Positions 5,348 to 6,255 of a DNA stretch of 6,255 bases are shown here, piece by piece. Source of the DNA: Bacteroidota bacterium (lineage in GTDB: Bacteria > Bacteroidota > Bacteroidia > Chitinophagales > Chitinophagaceae). How positions within the stretch are numbered: position 1 is the stretch's first letter; each line of letters begins with the position of its first letter. A model generated the notes under the pieces. That model was not told the DNA's origin, did not search any database, and saw only the letters and a list, made by a program, of their open reading frames with translations. Where the stretch lies: the NCBI GenBank assembly GCA_023426425.1, contig JAFAAT010000303.1, positions 1 through 6,255 of the forward strand, written 5' to 3'. The position numbers and the translations under genes were made by a program.

Positions 5348-6255
5348 GCGCTTCCAGCCAATTCATTCCCGAGCCCGCCTCTGCAATGACAGGAACACCA
5401 TTAGGCAATTCCATAGCGCCTTGCATATGTTGCTTGATCAGGGAAATCGCCTGCTCAACTTCTTCATCAGGCACATCAAACACCAGTTCATCATGCACCT
5501 GAAGGATCATCTTCGTCCGCAGCCCTGACGCCTTTAAGGCATGATGCACCTCCACCATAGCCAGCTTGATCATATCTGCTGCAGTTCCCTGTATAGGCAT
5601 GTTGATCGCATTCCGCTCAGCATAACCTCTTACAGTCTGATTGGACGAGTTGATATCTCTTAGCCAGCGTTTCCTGCCTAGCAGCGTCTGAACATACCCC
5701 GTCTCTCGGGCAAAGTTCATCTGGTTATCCATGTACTGCTTGATGGAGGAATACTGTTTGAAATAATTATCGATAATGGTCTTTGCCTCCGTGCGACTAA
5801 TACTAAGACTTTCGGCTAATCCCCAGGCGCTCTGCCCATAGATAATACCAAAGTTTACAGCCTTCGCTGCCCGGCGCATCTGCGGAGTCACTTCCAGTTC
5901 CTCCACACCATATACTTTCGCTGCAGTGGCAGTATGAATGTCCTTATGTTCTTTAAACGCCTGTATCATGCCCTCGTCACCACTAATGGCTGCAATGATG
6001 CGCAACTCTATCTGGGAATAATCTGCTGAAACAAGTTTCCATCCTTCTGCCCGGGGGATAAAGGCCTTTCTGATTTCCCGGCCCCTGTCAGTGCGGATAG
6101 GTATATTCTGGAGGTTAGGATTCGTGCTGCTAAGTCTTCCTGTAACGGCTACGGCCTGGTTAAAACAGGTGTGCACCCTGCCAGTGCGGGGGTTTATCAG
6201 TGCAGGTAGTGCATCCACGTAGGTGCTCTTCAACTTCGTAAGCTCTCTATACACC
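5343..6255 (-). CDS. polA: DNA polymerase I, C-terminal polymerase domain (5' part outside window)
   Basis: The frame runs from the right edge to TAA at 5345-5343, giving about 303 residues of a family usually above 900. The GTG at 6254 encodes an internal residue. The fragment covers the family A palm and fingers. TGRLSSTNPNLQNIP is at 38-52. Motif A is DYSQIELR (78-85), with the first catalytic aspartate at 78. Motif B (O-helix) is R127-xxx-K131-xxx-F135-xxx-Y139-G. Motif C is QVHDELVFD (252-260), with catalytic Asp255 and Glu256. The Phe at the O-helix discriminator position matches E. coli Phe762. The protein ends GSGMNWLEAH, close to the E. coli terminus, so the 3' end is intact. It fills gaps and replaces primers in replication and repair. 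Whether the N-terminal 5' nuclease and 3'-5' exonuclease domains are present or active cannot be seen here. Downstream lies the repeat-rich gap. Confidence 0.98.
   Translation of the reverse strand, partial: VYRELTKLKSTYVDALPALINPRTGRVHTCFNQAVAVTGRLSSTNPNLQNIPIRTDRGREIRKAFIPRAEGWKLVSADYSQIELRIIAAISGDEGMIQAFKEHKDIHTATAAKVYGVEELEVTPQMRRAAKAVNFGIIYGQSAWGLAESLSISRTEAKTIIDNYFKQYSSIKQYMDNQMNFARETGYVQTLLGRKRWLRDINSSNQTVRGYAERNAINMPIQGTAADMIKLAMVEVHHALKASGLRTKMILQVHDELVFDVPDEEVEQAISLIKQHMQGAMELPNGVPVIAEAGSGMNWLEAH

Noticed and set aside
6252..6254. GTG at 6254 as a start for a short polymerase
   Set aside because: The homology continues through this point (YRELTKLKSTY is internal in DNA polymerase I), so the gene extends past the right edge.

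Overview
The window looks like chromosomal DNA from a Bacteroidota member, most likely near the Chitinophagales. This is an inference from protein character: a VWA-type protein with C-terminal beta repeats, a FemAB-like GNAT protein, and YbjN-like domain proteins. Weak Shine-Dalgarno signals and an apparently Bacteroidota-type DNA polymerase I fit the same picture. No rRNA or other decisive marker is present, so the genus is not assigned.

Layout. Bases 1-2193 hold a rightward gene string. It starts with the C-terminal part of a probable VWA-domain protein (cut by the left edge), followed after 32 bp by a small GNAT acetyltransferase. A second, larger GNAT/FemAB-like protein overlaps that gene by 4 bp. 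Bases 2194-4700 hold a leftward two-gene operon. Its upstream gene encodes a 466-residue uncharacterised protein with a YbjN-like N-terminal domain. Its downstream gene encodes a cytoplasmic S1C (HtrA-like) serine protease fused to a zinc ribbon and a second YbjN-like domain. The two gene strings converge with no base between their stop codons. Bases 4701-5342 are a 642-bp non-coding gap dominated by two diverged direct-repeat units carrying REP-like palindromes with the core GGGCTTCAGCCC. Bases 5343-6255 hold the C-terminal polymerase domain of leftward polA, cut by the right edge.

How the genes may work together. The two leftward genes almost certainly act together: they are adjacent, nearly overlapping, and both carry a domain that resembles the YbjN/type III secretion chaperone fold. 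A reasonable inference is that the YbjN-like domains mediate pairing or client binding, with the protease domain acting on a cytoplasmic protein. This pair is the least described part of the window. The two GNAT genes are translationally coupled, but their substrates cannot be read from sequence. polA is a housekeeping gene with all three palm/fingers motifs intact. The gap between polA and the protease operon appears to be a mobile-repeat landing zone, not an extra gene.
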